Assembly: GCA_965153455.1 (NCBI GenBank) | Contig: OZ234497.1 | Coordinates: forward strand, 7,874,001-7,938,000 | Length of the DNA: 64,000 bases | Reading direction: 5' to 3' | Source: Sphagnum compactum | Taxonomy: Eukaryota; Bryophyta; Sphagnopsida; Sphagnales | Shown here: in pieces, positions 41,360-53,477 of the stretch | Layout: each line of letters starts with the position of its first letter | Position numbering within the stretch: position 1 is the stretch's first letter | Notes under the pieces: generated by a model | What the model was told of the DNA's origin: nothing | The model's database searches: none | What the model saw: the letters and a program-made list of their open reading frames with translations, nothing else | Made by a program: the position numbers and the translations under genes

Positions 41360-43060
41360 AATTTCCTGTGTGTGTAAAGGACGTACTGGAAAGTAATATA
41401 GCTACAGTTTTGCAACCGTGCTTTCTCTCCAAAGAGTTTCCGGGGATCCTCTCAACTCCTCTCGATTTTCTCCCAAGTCCAGCAACAGGTGACCTGAAAT
41501 CGACAACCTTCTTCTTGTCAGCCAAATCATCCCAACACCACAAATACATATCAACATATCATCATGTGCTTATTAAGGTTCCTGATTTGATTTCATACGT
41601 AGTCGTCGCTGCCATATTCGTCTGTCCAAACTTTCAACAAAACAAAGGAGTAGTGAATGTCGAACTTGGTCTCTCTCTCTCGGAGAAAAAAGCAAAACTA
41701 TAAACTGGGGCCAAAACGCTGAAAAAACCCCACGACTTTGGAACGGGGCTCTAGAATGCAACAAAGTACAAGCACATAGAGGGAGGAGAGAGAAAGAGTG
41801 GGAGAGACGAGAGACAGAGACAGTTTTCTACAAACGTCTGAGCAAAAGGGTTGTTGCTGTAAGACGAGGTCAAGCTCTCGTGAGTTGCAACTTAATACCT
41901 GGAAAAACAACAGAAAGAAACAAAGCCTTAGGACATTAACTAAGAAACCGTCGCAACAGACAAAGAAAGGGAGATCGTAGACAAGCTATTGCATGACTGT
42001 TTATATCTCCCGGGAGTGTGAGCACATGAGATTTCGTTTCGCAACTGAGAAGTAGTAGTTCTATACATGTGTACAACAACATTAGAGCTTAAAACATATG
42101 AATCTCTTTGTCTATCTACAAAACCACCAGTGCAGCTCGCCTATACACAACATGAACGAGCTTAGCAGCTTCTTCACCTGTCCAAGCAACGGGTCCAAGC
42201 CAACAGAGCAAGTTACGAACACATGAGGCTTGTCTGGTACGCACAATCGAGAGCGAAAACACAACAGTTCGGTAAACAAACAGAGAATCTCTAAAACTAC
42301 ACAGCAAAAATTTATATATGCTAATACGTTGGACGTCTCCAAGACTCGCACGTCGAAAACGCTAATTCCAGGGGGGCATGCAACACTTCTCCTACAAGAC
42401 TGGAAAAAAACGATTGAAAACCAGAGATGGCTCGACCAGAAGAGAAAAAAACACTCGTAGAGAGAGATTTAAAGGGAATGTAGGATTACATACTTCCACA
42501 CTACAAAGCCACAGACAGAGCGACACCAACCGCAGCCACAAAAACACACATACAACACATACAGAGATTATATCGTGTGATAACAAAATACTGTGCAAAG
42601 AGGAAGAGCACAAGTACACGAACCTTGTTTTGCAAAGAGGAGTGTGTGTGAGAGAGAGATGTTTTGCCCCCAAACAAAAAGTGCGGAAGTGGGAGCGCGG
42701 GGATGCGCTCTAAGAACAAACCTCCAAAACAAAACACACTGAGGAATCAGGAAAAGGAAGGAATGAAGGAAGAGAGAGAGCAGAAGAGCACGAAGAGGGA
42801 GAAAAGGACACTTTTGAAAATTTCTTTTTGTAGGGAGGCCCTTTTTGTTTTTTATTTTTTATTTTGGATAGGGATGCGCTCTAAGAACAAACCTCCAAAA
42901 CAAAACACACTGAGGAATCAGGAAAAGGAAGGAATGAAGGAAGAGAGAGAGCAGAAGAGCACGAAGAGGGAGAAAAGGACACTTTTGAAATTTTCTTTTT
43001 GTAGGGAGGCCCTTTTTGTTTTTTATTTTTTATTTTGGATAGCCAACTATTTTTTTAAAG
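41360..43060. other. Upstream region of gene A
   Basis: Presumed promoter and 5' leader of paralogue A. Rich in GA/CT tracts (41680-41830, 42630-42790). Open frames on both strands are conserved in copy B but have biased, low-complexity composition and no recognised product. Includes the duplicated 171-bp unit at 42700-43041. Confidence 0.45.
42700..43041. repeat. 171-bp tandem duplication, copy A only
   Basis: Unit 42700-42870, starting GGGATGCGCTCTAAGAACAA, is repeated almost exactly at 42871-43041. Copy B has a single unit (about 60566-60725). The period of 57 codons leaves a plus-strand frame open through both units, but its Lys/Glu-rich translation looks like a by-product of purine richness. 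Confidence 0.95.
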
Positions 43061-43450
43061 AAACCAAAGAGTAGGTATGTTTACCAGTGTTGTCCGGTTC
43101 CGCTTTTGGGCCGATTCCATTTCTGGGGCCGGTTAGCAGATACGTGGACCATTGGTTGTAAATTTTGAGCAAAAAAATTCCGGAACCATAACTGGAACCA
43201 GCGTCAGAACCAAAATCAAGAAGTGACCTCCGGCTAGAACTGGACCTGGAACCAGAATTGACCCCAAAACTTAGTTTGTATAGGTTTTGGTCCTTCATTT
43301 TATTTTTATATATGAATTGGGGTTAGACATGTTAATTTGAAAAAACAATTGTGTACGCAATTTTTTTAATAGTAAAACTGAAAGATAGGTAAAACTTTGT
43401 GTGGGATGGGGAAGGGGGGGTGGCAAAGGCATCTAGTTGTTATTTTTTTT

Positions 43451-45885
43451 ACATGTCTCAAGTATGCAAAAACAAAAGGGGGGAAGGGGAGGTAGTTGAT
43501 ATAAGTCATAAATTTTTTTGGTTGCACGATGCTAGTAGCTACAAAATTTTCAGTTTCAGGCTAGGGATGTAGATAGGTAAAACTAAACCCAATTAAGAAT
43601 TTCTTTTGAAGAACTGGGTCCGGAACAGGACCAGAGGTTCTTTTTTTTAAAAATCCTTGAACAGAAACTGGATGTTCTTTTGAATAAATAAAAAAGTTGG
43701 AACCAGGATTGAAGGTTCTCTTAAAAACTAAGAACCAAATATAATTGGTAGGTTGAAAAATAAAACTGAACAACACTGGTAGTTACTTAGGTGTTGGTGG
43801 ATGAAACATGACAAACTTGAGATAGAATTTGTTGAATAAAATCCCAATTAATGTGTATGGTACACAACCCACCCAAAGAGTTTCAGCAGTTGGAACCTTC
43901 CAAGCGAAGCCAGCGAACGGGTGAAACCCAACAGGCTTTATACCAAGGAGCCCAAGCCCAGCCAAGGGACTTCACTTGTTGGAGCCTTCTGGGCCGGAAG
44001 GTTCAAGGCAAATAGAGGGGTCAAGAGTAACTTGACAATTATGCAATAAATCTGTGAAACCCAGAAATATCCAAAAGTTAAATTCACTCAGTATGCAACC
44101 CACCAAATGGGTTTCACCAGTTGGACCCCTTTGGTGAGAAGGTTGAGAGAATTGATGAAGCCCCAACCCACCAATGAGTTATGTTAAGCATGTTGAACAC
44201 CGAACATAAACATCCCTTTTCTTCTACTATTGGTTCTGTTACCACTTTTGTTGTTAGCGTTTTTGCTGGCACTTCTATTGCTAACGCCTCTATTGATCCA
44301 CAGAATCAAGACCACAATTTTGTTTTGTTGCTACTTACACATATCAAGGGGAGGCCATCATACATGTTTCAAAACCAAAATAAATTGAATTTGACATTGA
44401 TTAAGTGGAAACAATTTTTGGAATGACTTGTTTGGGAAAGAGCTACCAAAATACAATGATAGATTACAAGCCATGCATTCTCACCTTCCGTTTGAAATTA
44501 TCTATGTCAACAATTTAGCAATTGGCCACATCTTCAACTAATGAAAAAAACATTAGATTGTGTCCTACGCGTAGGAATAAAAATTATGAAACTTGGACTA
44601 TAAGTTTGAAAACCCAATGAAATCATCATTTGCTAACATACTATTACTAGCACAATTAAAATAATTATAGTTTTGAGTAGTTAGATATGCAACTACATTG
44701 GCACCCTCTCAAAATAAAAATCCAACCAAAGAACATTGCCTTCTACCATTTAGAAATATAAACATCTTCATGTGGTCTGCAAATGGTAATTCAAACCAAC
44801 TACAAGAAAAACTCAATAATTGGATAAGTAAACATAATTCAAAGGTGAACAAAAAAAAACACATTAAATTATTTTGCCTCAAGTATAAGAAGAGTTCATA
44901 CCTAAAGGAAGTTGAGTAATGTCATTCTCCCCATTATCATTTTTCATATATTACATGAACCAAGAATAATTTGGTGAAGAAGAAATCAAATGGGGCTTTG
45001 AATATTTGATAATGATTTCATACATTAGAAAGAAAACTCGAAATGTAACCAATTCATTTGTGATTACGTGTAATTAATTGTCATTTGCAACTAACTTTGT
45101 TTATTTTTACAACTAGAAATCACATTACACATCTTTTGGTCACATTTGTGACTATGTTACAACTACTAGCTTTTTCATTTTTCCAATGGAATAACACATA
45201 TTTAATTAATTTCATATTTTAACTTTAATTATGGATTAATTCAATACGAGGGGGAAGGGCAAAACACATTTGGTGGCCACCAAATAGGATGTATTTTAAC
45301 CATCTTTTCCTGTAATTGCATACATTTTCAACAAAAAGTTAATTTGACAACAAACTCAACAAGTTGAGGAACAAAACCCATTTGTGACCACCAAATTGAA
45401 CACATTTCAACTAACTTTTCATATAATTTCATAAATTTTCAAGAGAAAGTGAATTTGACATCAAATTCCACATAATGCAAATGTCAAAACTCATCTGGTG
45501 GCCATCAAATAGGAGGAATTATCATCATGTCAACACGCACTTTTATAATTTTTCATTAAAAACTTGAATTTCCATTCAAATTCAATATGATCGTCTAGTG
45601 GCTTCCAAATTATTGAAATTTCAAACATATTTTAATTAATTTGCATAAAATCTACTGAACATTTTTTTGAAATGGTTAGCATGAAAAACCTATATGTGGT
45701 ATTTTAAGGTTTAAGTAGAAAGTGAGAGAAGCTAGAATATTAAAACCTAGAATTTTTATACATAACATGTTAGATACTATTAGTGGTTTTTGCATAAACC
45801 AATGCGTTCCATTTCTATAAAGATTGTCACATTTTAGACTTATTTGAAGGGAAAGGAAAATGTTTTGTTGCCCCATTTCTAAACC
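43451..45885. other. Unique spacer between the duplicated segments
   Basis: Not shared by the two copies. It starts with more GAACTGG/GGTTC-type words (to about 43780). Around 43860-44150 are two related stretches (CAACCCACC...GTTTCA.CAGTTGGA..CC). A small plus-strand frame at 44181-44426 has no recognised product. From 45256 it holds a degenerate tandem array. Confidence 0.5.
45256..45655. repeat. Degenerate tandem array of about 110-bp units
   Basis: Three to four imperfect units, each with a GGTGGCCACCAAAT-like word followed by TTTTCA..A..AAGT.AATTTGACA. Substitutions and small indels are frequent. It ends about 230 bp before duplication copy B begins. Confidence 0.7.
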
Positions 45886-47780
45886 TTAAAATACACAATA
45901 TTTTTAATGTTATTGGAATTTCAAAATCTATGGAACCTAATAAATGTACTCATTAAAAAATTATTATTAAAAAAATTATTTAAATGTTTCCTATGATTTT
46001 TCAAAGTTTGATGGGTCCAGGAAAATCAAGGTGTGACCTTCCTAGTGGTCCACCCAAGGATGCTTTTGCCCTTTACCTTGTCATACACTTTTGCAAAATC
46101 CAACTTGAGCATAACCAATGGTTGGTTAATGTTTCATTCGTTAATAAAACATTGTCCAAGATGAATATGAGTGGCAAAGATGTAGATTGGTCCTATCTAT
46201 TACCTCCATGAAGATTGGTTATAACTTCATCTGAAAAGTTTTCACAAAAATTTTGTAAGATGCATTTAACAAAGTAATTGAATACCAATTGCTAAGATTC
46301 TCTTTATCTCTAGCTTTGAATAACATGGTGATCAATCTTTTGTCCACCCCATTGGGAAAACCACCATCTTTGATTGTTACTTCAATTATCCGAAAGTAGT
46401 CTATGCCAATTAAATCCTAGAAGAAGGTGCAAAACTCCACCACCATGCCATCAGGTCTTGGGGCCTTGTTTTTTTCCATGGAATTTGTTGCTGTTTAAAG
46501 TTCTTCCAAAAAAAGAGGTGTGACCAACTTCTCATTCATCCCTTCGGAAAATTTTCTAGGGAGAAAGTCGAATACCTTATGTCATAACTCTTCATTCCCA
46601 AAATGATCTTCTTGGGCTTTATAAAGTTTATTGTAGAAATTGTAGCAAATCCGTTCCATCTTTATTTTACTTGTGGCTATCATTCTTACAACATCCTTAA
46701 GGGTAGAAATTCCCACTTTATTAGGCTTTGGTTTAATGGCTATAAAGAAATCCTTGGTTATAATGCAATCCTTTTTTTTCCATGTGAGTCTCGTTTTAAT
46801 TTGTTCTCTAGTTTTTTTCACATTTTCCAGTTCCTTGATTCTCAGCCTAAGGGTACTCATTTGCTATTGTAGCCCTTTGTCTTGAACCATGTCGTGCAGG
46901 TTACCTTGAATGCATTCCAAGTCTTGCTTTAGTTCATACCCCTCTTTGTGGAATTTTGCAACCCTTGCAAAATTCTTTACAAAACATAATGTCTTTCCTT
47001 AATTTTGTAAAAAATACACCCCCTCTGGTTGGATTTTTGTGCATTTTCTTTTTAACCTTCCCAAAAAATCGGGTATTCATTTTCCAACTGAGGTCCTTTG
47101 AGCAATTTTAGCAATTTCTAACACACAACTAACAAGATGGTGATTTGACCTGATTCCATCCCCTTTCACAACTACTGGGAGTTATTGCTAGCTTGGTTGG
47201 AGGCTAAGTAGTTGGGAATGTAAATTCGATCCAATCTTGCCATAATTCTCTTTCCTCCACTCTTTTGATTGTCCCATGAGAGTTTTAGGCTTCTATTAGA
47301 TCTTATTGGCTCATGGATTTCCAAGGCCAACTTCAAGGCATCCCACAAGAATCTCTCCTTATTTGGGATCAATTTCCCACACATTGAAGACTTATCCTCC
47401 TTGTCTGCAACCATGTTTGTGTAATCCATCACAAATTTTGTCCATATAGGATCCATTAGGATGTGTGTCCCCCCTTTTACCTATTGTGCCTTGCTACCAT
47501 TCGGATGTGTAACCTTCTTCTGCTTTCACGATCCAAAGTACAACATTAGGCCATATAGTTTTTCCAATGTTCATTGCCATATTTCTTCAAAACTTGTGCT
47601 CTTGAAAACAAAAAATGTCCACTTGCAGACCCATGCATGCCTCTTAAGTAATGATTTAATTTGAAGGCTTCTCCATCTTCATTCAACCCCCGAGGGAAAT
47701 CAAACCTAACTACTATCTATTCTTCATTGATTTCATATTTTTTGCAACTAGCTATTTGTTGTGTTGGATTCTGACATATT
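45886..47780 (-). mobile_element. LINE fragment, copy B
   Basis: Duplicate of the 5' portion of the LINE in copy A: endonuclease end (ARLDRIYIP near 47230) and early reverse transcriptase on the minus strand. It is cut at 45886 by the duplication boundary, so the distal RT and tail present at 25650-27445 are missing here. Stops and frameshifts throughout. Confidence 0.8.
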
Positions 47781-50700
47781 AATTTCTTAGAAGCATCAAC
47801 CCTAATTGTATGCATAATCTACAACTATCCTATTGTTAAATGGACTGTAGAGTTCTAATACCAAAAATGAAGGGGTGTTTTAATATTTAGAAACACCTTT
47901 ACCACACCAAATGTTCCAATAACTTTCTATGATACAAGGATAATCTTCTCACCAAACTAATAACCAAGCTCAACTTCTTGTAATTTCAAACTATGCGACA
48001 CTAAAATTATGACCTCAAGGGATCAATTCGCTCAATGATTTCTTCTCAAAAGCCAATAGATCACAATTGTGGTAGATCTCCCCTTGAACATAATCCTAGA
48101 TTGATTGACCCATCCCATCAAATTTCTCCCATTAGCAGTTGGACAAAGAAGAAAGAGTTCACAATATTGCAATATTTCCCTTTGAAGCCCAAGAATATTC
48201 CCACAATTCCATCTTCCTCAGAGTTCCCACAGAAGTGTAGGTACTTTGTTCCCAATTTAAATTATCGAATACATTTCCCCAACAACCTTGAGAAATTATA
48301 ACACATTGAACTAGCCACTGTGATTGCTCAAGAAATCTCTAGACATTGTCATCATCTCTCTTGATCTAGCCCTGAATTCTAGAAGAAAATCTTCTATTCC
48401 TACCCTAAAGCTTATACGCAACGGAAGTGTTTGCAACATGGCAGAAAACCAAAGATCTACAATGAAGCATTCTTCCCCAACTACACCACAAAGACAATGA
48501 TAAGTAATGTGCAAACCCACAATTCATCACTTAAACATAGAAAACTTAGCTCTTTGCGTTTCTGCCCCTTTATAGTCCTAGCAAGGCCTTCTTATCTCCG
48601 CATTGCATCTTGCTCTTGTCATTTTTGAAACACCAACCCTAATCATTCTTCCATCTTGATTCGCATTTCCTCAAGATAAACACCAAGTGGCTAAATATCC
48701 ACTCCATTGCAAGAACCAGCTCAGCAACGCTGTTCTTATTGAATAAGAACCGTTAAACACACTTACCTGCAAACAAACAAACCACCAAAATGCAAAAAAT
48801 AACAATAGATATTGGACTCTTGGCATCCACAACACTTCATGATGAGTAACCGTTCGGTAGATTGGCAGCTTCTATGAATCACTCATCAGAAATTAGGGTT
48901 ATCCCTTTTTACATCCATTCACCTTCATCCCCTTGAATATAAAAAATTCCAGACACTGGTTTTAGGTCATAGACGGTTCTCAAAATCACAGAACTGGTTT
49001 TGACCCTTCAGGGGGCCGCAGAAGGGGGTGGGGATCACAAACCCAGGTTTGACATTTAACTGAGGTTCTAAGGAATCCAAAGAATTGGGTTAAAAAACCT
49101 ACCCTAAACTGTTGATTCTTTGTTGAATTTTTCATGAGAACCACTAGGCTGTTTTGGAAATAATTCAAAAACCTGGATCCGGAGATTTTTTTAATTCTAA
49201 AAAATTAAAGAACTGGAACCAGAGGTTCTACGATTCGATTTTTTTCCATAATACAGGAATTGGAGGTTCTGCAATTCTATTTTTTTTTCATAAAACTAGA
49301 ATTGGAGGTTCTTTTATTTTAAAAATTCACGAGAATCACTATTTTTTTCATGACAATTTTCAAAACCCTGGAATGGGGGGTTTTCATAATTAAAAAATAT
49401 TAAAGAACTTGAATTGGAGGTTCTGGAATTCTGAAATCTTCCATAAAATCGAAACTGGAGATTCTTAACAAAATAAAAAAACCACCCAACAAACACTACT
49501 TGTAACATCACACTTCTCACACATTTAAGTACATTTAGGAGGACTACTGGTTCCTACTAGTTCTGCGCAAGTGCCTGATTTGGTGGCTTTGAACCACCAA
49601 ATCGAATTGTAAATGTGTCTGATTTTTGAAACTAGAACTACAACCTTTTAAACAAAATTCGAAAATCCAATAAAAAACCAAACTCGGAACTGGGTTCTAG
49701 TTCTATTTATTTGTGGAACCAGGGTCAAACCTGAAACTTTCCCAAAAAAAATGAAGTAAAAGAACTGAGGGCTAACCAGAGGTTATCCAGAAATTAACCA
49801 CCATTTCCGATTTGGGTTACTTAAAATAGGACAAGAACTGGGTCTAATTTTCAAAACTGAAATCAATTTTTTTTTTAAAATGACCAGAATTGTTCTAATT
49901 TGCTCTTTAGAACTGGAACAGGAGGTTCTTCATAAGAGTAAACAATGGTCCAACATTTGTTCCTACCTTAAGGCCCAAATTACCTTCTTAAAAAATAAGC
50001 AAGTGACCCATTGGCCCTCTGCCAATGAGCTTGAGTTGGGGATGCAAATGGCTTGTCAGGTCTGCTGTCGGGCTTCAAAATAACAAAAAGAGATAAAGCC
50101 AGTGGGTGAGAAGTACTTGTGGGGTTTTTGGGCTGACCTCTATCCTTAAAATTTGATCAAACTAGGTCCGAAACAATCAAGAAGGTCCTCATTTGATAAA
50201 AACTTGTAAGTTCCTTTCACTCGATGAAAGGTCACTTTCTCATTCTTTTCATTGGCCAAAAGAAACTGATAAGTTGTGGAAGGTTGTTTCAAATTGAACT
50301 TACAATTTGGAACCCTTTACAAACAAAACTTTGTTGCTATGGATCTTTAATTTGAAAAGTTCCCAATCCAAATTAGGAACACATATTAAAACAACAAAGG
50401 ACACTACTGGGTTTTCCACCGAAACACTTGTCTAGATCATCTATGCCACTCTTTGATGGGTATTGGTTTTCTTAAAACCCAAAGACAAGGTGTAGAAACA
50501 TTAAGATTCAATTACATATTTTATTGGCTCCAAGGCATGCCCTCTGAATCCAGAACTCTTTTATGATAAAAATGTGGAGCATGTACTTTAGAGTTGTTGA
50601 AATGGGACATCATTGCATCTTTGTTTAGTTGTTAAAAAGAACAAACACTTTGTGCACATATCAACTTCAATCATCAGTAAAGCACTTTACTATTTCTAAT

Positions 50701-52259
50701 TTTTTTTTTGTATTTGAAAGCACCCTCCCACACAAAAGATGCTTTCATCAATGGAAGGAAACCTGCACCATTTGAATGAAAGACCTTTTGTACCTTTTGT
50801 ACTTGATGCTGAGAGTGGCTTCGTCTTGTCACCCTCCCCTATTTTTCACCTGTCCCCTTGGGAAATTAGGCCTGGCCCTTTGGAAGAAAGGCCTTACCCT
50901 ATACACATAACTACTTAAAATGGCATCGACCTTCCAAGTGTTTTAAGTTTAATGTTTTAACCATGCACTATTCCCTCTATGTTTAGTGGTTATTATAGAA
51001 TTTGTTACCTAATGTAGGTGGCCAACAGACCTAGAAATCTCCAATTTGGAGAACATTAGCTATTCTGGGTTTAGTTGAAGATCCAACCATGGGACTGTTT
51101 ATACAACGACACCATCCAGCTTATAGTTTGGAATGCCTATCATTAATGTTCATGCCACATAGAAAGCTCCAGGCAAAAAAATTCCCTCCACGTTGTTGGT
51201 TGTCCTTCCATTTGTATTGAAGGCTTACTGTATTTAACTTGAAGTGAAGGGGTATGATGGTGGAGAGGAAAGCCAATCCATAATTGAGGAGTCCCATTTA
51301 TGGCCTTACAATTACATAATTGTGATGGATTTAAGTTAATGTCACAGGCTGAACTTCGTCCCCTCTTGGGCTTGAAGTGAGCATGCCATGGCAGCCACTT
51401 GCATGTCCTAGTTGTGTGTGGGGTTAAGCCATACACTGCACTGATGTTTGAGTTTAAAAGTAAATAATAATTAATAGGACATCATTTACACCATGCAATG
51501 ATGTTTGAGACAACTGTGGATTGTGAATGGGGGGCCTTCCTTGCAGTGATTTCTTTGGTGACAAAGTTTTGTTCTTATAAATCTGATTTCCACCTAGATA
51601 TATGTATAAAGGTTTTTTAATGGAAAAAAATTGGTCCAATTTTCTGGATTTTGAAAGAAAGAAAGAAAAGTTTCCAGATATGTATAATAGGTTCCAGTAG
51701 GTAGCCAAAAGTATGGAAGGATGCTTAAATGTTGTTTACTTTGTCATCTAGTTTATAAGCAAATCTGGCCAAACCTTCTTAGGAACAATTGCCACTTCCT
51801 GCACAGCACAAAAACTAGTGAAAAAAAGCGAAAGTACTTTCTAAGCATTTCCAACTCCACTTACAATAAAATCAATTCAAATTTTCTTCTGTTATGTCCA
51901 AGATGAGCACATCCTTTGAAACGTGTGAAAAGGTGTGTGCTGATAGGTGTAATTGCTCAAGCACAATTTGACAAGTTTGGCCATAATTTTCAATTAATAG
52001 ATATTTTAATTACAACGGACATAACTTAGAGAAAGAACCCTGTCATGAGGTTTGTAAGGAGAGGGCAAGTATGTACTCATAGATAGAATAAGTCGGAAAG
52101 TAAGAAGGTACAAAGGACCCTCACACAAACAAGCAGCTCATCGTGTAATGACTCCGCCCTTTTATGGCAAGTTTCGACTTCAAGTTAACACGTACAGACC
52201 TTTAGTGTAGTCGGAGGGTACCTTAGATCCAACGTATTTCTTCCAGCGCTGTTTGGGGT
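47781..52259. other. Non-coding repeat DNA in duplication copy B
   Basis: Counterpart of 29301-34180. Repeats of GGAGGTTCT/GAACTGG words at about 48950-49950. The tRNA-like repeats found in copy A near 32945-33356 are absent: GGGTTAAG joins directly to CCATACACTGCACTG near 51429. No intact gene. Confidence 0.4.
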
Positions 52260-53040
52260 GAGGGCAATTTGTAGTTTGCAGGTTTAGGAGTTCTAGCTTT
52301 TTCTATGCACACATCTATCATGTAAGAACTTGTGAACGTTTTTTCTTCCTGAATTTCTAAGTTGTTCTTGTCAGAAAAATTGTGCCGGCAGACACATGAA
52401 TGTGTCCAAAAGGTTTCATGATCCAAACGGGTCTGATCCTGGAAAACAGAAATTGCATGAAATTGTCTGAGCTGCATGTCCATAAATCACATGTATAACA
52501 TATTCCTGTTGAGAGTATTCGAGGAATGACATCATCGTTCTTTCTAGTTGGGTGGTGCTAGTTTTCGCAGCTTCACGTTTGAACAGATCGAGGAGGAAAC
52601 CAAGTGTGAAGTTTCTTTTGAACTGTGGTCAGACTCCTAATCTCTCACCGGAAGGATCAGACCATAGTTCAGAAGATGGTGCCAAGGTAGATCGGGCATA
52701 TTCCCCTGGCGGGATGCAATCATCAGCCACGAGGTTGAAGCTACGACAACAGGAAGGTATACTAAAAAATCTCTTCCCTGAAGACACCAGCTCATATATT
52801 TTGTCCCTATCTGATTCCACGAGATATCTTGTGTTGAGCTTGCTGTTGCATTGAGCTGCATCTCTAGGATCATCACAAGCTGCTAGCTCCTTCTGTTTTT
52901 TCCTATAATTTTAGGATTTAGGGTTTAACTATGGCTGAACTACTTCTTCTTCAAGTAATAACTATTTCTTTTTTCCCAGGTCTAATCTGCAGACTCTACG
53001 CTTGAAAACACAGCAATCCCAAGTAGTCTAGTTAGCAAGG
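52260..53040 (+). pseudogene. Inverted partial copy of the repeat-protein gene (B')
   Basis: Duplicate of A': intron 4 remnant, exon 5 (52571-52756, open, with CGCAG acceptor and GTATAC donor), intron 5 and only the first about 35 bases of exon 6, after which a deletion relative to A' joins to non-coding DNA near 53030. Even less able than A' to make a full product. It faces gene B tail-to-tail. Confidence 0.8.
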
Positions 53041-53477
53041 CAGAGAGGGCTCTAGAGCTAAATATAGTGCTCAAGGTGATCGGCAACTTAGCAGCTCCTT
53101 AATTTAGACTGTTTAGGTGTACACTAATTATAACACCACCAACTAAAACTACTCTAATTGGTTTCAATTGCAGCAGAGCTTCTTAATTAAGAACGCAAAT
53201 GTATGATCAATTCACTGTAGAGCTACATATTAGAAAGCTATTAGACCCAGGCTCGGAGCTTCCAGATGAATCTCTAAATCCCTGAGAACCTTGCAAATTG
53301 ATCATGAACCTTACAAATGTTGCAGCAGAATGTATAGTAAGCAAAATGGGATGTGGTAGGCGAAGAACTTTCAAAAAGAATCTGACAGAAGAACTTTGTT
53401 GTTGCACTTTGGCGTGTGATGGATCTTCAGCTTTGGGTTCAGCATGCAGGATGATTTCAGAATATCGTGCAGCATCC

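Larger units (their letters stand above)
27446..43450 (+). repeat. Segmental duplication, copy A (about 16.0 kb)
   Basis: Starts at TTAAAATACACAATA and ends in the T-run after GGCATCTAGTTGTTA. It aligns in the same orientation and order with 45886-61114 along its whole length, at high identity by eye. Copy A carries material missing from B: about 410 bp near 32945-33356, about 165 bp near 34957-35200, about 85 bp near 35522-35607, a 41-bp local duplication at 29856-29937, and a second copy of a 171-bp unit at 42871-43041. B carries about 80 bp near 48640-48715 that A lacks. Confidence 0.95.

Noticed and set aside
42664-43074. 136-codon plus-strand frame with a 57-residue repeat
   Set aside because: The repeat comes from the 171-bp duplication and the Lys/Glu bias from purine-rich DNA; copy B has only a shorter, single-unit version.
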